Below are positions 63,917-64,000 of a stretch of DNA of 64,000 bases, piece by piece. Both the position numbers and the translations under genes were made by a program. Where the stretch lies: the NCBI RefSeq assembly GCF_024834045.1, contig NZ_JANUXW010000002.1, positions 354,191 through 418,190 of the forward strand, written 5' to 3'. Origin of the DNA: Neisseria montereyensis. Its GTDB lineage: Bacteria; Pseudomonadota; Gammaproteobacteria; Burkholderiales; Neisseriaceae. The notes beneath the pieces were generated by a model that did no database searches, was not told where the DNA came from, and saw only the letters and a program-made list of their open reading frames with translations. Position 1 is the stretch's first letter. Every line of letters begins with the position of its first letter.

Positions 63917-64000
63917 TGAACATAAGAGTTTGATCCTGGCTCAGATTGAACGCTGGCGGCATGCTTTACACATGCAAGTCGAACGGCAGCACGGAAGAGC
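63917..64000 (+). rRNA. rrs: 16S ribosomal RNA, 5' end (partial)
   Basis: Begins TGAACATAAGAGTTTGATCC and continues through the universal 5' segment into CATGCAAGTCGAACGGCAGC; the gene runs off the window. GGCGGCATGCTTTACACATG is a form typical of Neisseria and close relatives. Confidence 0.97.

Noticed and set aside
1-64000. Repeated GCCGTCTGAA motifs as CRISPR, REP or transposon ends
   Set aside because: Spacing is irregular, occurrences are in both strands and inside genes, and the motif is the known neisserial uptake sequence. No CRISPR array or cas gene was seen.
1-64000. Insertion sequences, prophage or tRNA genes
   Set aside because: No transposase, integrase, phage structural gene or convincing tRNA cloverleaf was recognised in any gap.

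Overview
The window is a stretch of Neisseriaceae chromosome, most likely genus Neisseria. Three things in the sequence point there. The 12-base DNA uptake sequence AGGCCGTCTGAA and its 10-base core occur dozens of times, often as inverted pairs that act as terminators. Housekeeping blocks match neisserial products (lipid-anchored azurin, PilW, PpsR/PpsA, LipA/LipB, Lon-HU-PpiD). The last 84 bases are the 5' end of a 16S rRNA gene with a neisserial start. No species is assigned.

Layout. 1-9.1 kb is a plus-strand core block: the end of zapE, ndk, rlmN-pilW-rodZ-ispG (overlapping genes), a small unknown gene, hisS-yfgM and der. 9.3-17.3 kb carries lipid-anchored azurin, maeB, an amino-acid binding lipoprotein, and the divergent ppsR/ppsA pair. 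17.5-20 kb is a minus-strand LemA/YnfA/TPM-domain group. 20.3-25.3 kb holds a lone rfbD, leuC, two tandem entericidin-like lipoproteins, leuD and dusC. 25.7-28 kb is cydAB. An RTX-type calcium-binding protein follows at 28.3-30.4 kb.

The accessory highlight is 30.96-43.27 kb, ten genes on one strand. They encode both subunits of hydroquinone 1,2-dioxygenase, a semialdehyde dehydrogenase, maleylacetate reductase, hydroxyquinol 1,2-dioxygenase, a Rieske ferredoxin, three tandem lipoprotein arylsulfatases and a lipoprotein formylglycine-generating enzyme. Read together, the locus could desulfate aryl sulfates at the envelope, take up the phenol, and open hydroquinone or hydroxyquinol to maleylacetate and beta-ketoadipate. 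The sulfatases carry an unusual C-S-V-T-R maturation site, and their activating enzyme is itself exported. This is the best candidate in the window for an undescribed system.

43.4-46 kb has a glutathione S-transferase and an AT-rich Ser/Thr kinase with an unrecognised C-terminal half. 46.1-53.7 kb returns to core genes: lipA, lipB, a DUF493 gene, lon with a heat-shock-like promoter, HU, and ppiD. 53.8-62.1 kb is mostly a TetR-controlled efflux operon (HlyD protein, Old Yellow Enzyme, glyoxalase-fold protein, fused double-ATPase exporter, second permease) with a perfect palindrome before tetR. ispF, rpiA and the rRNA promoter and leader close the window.
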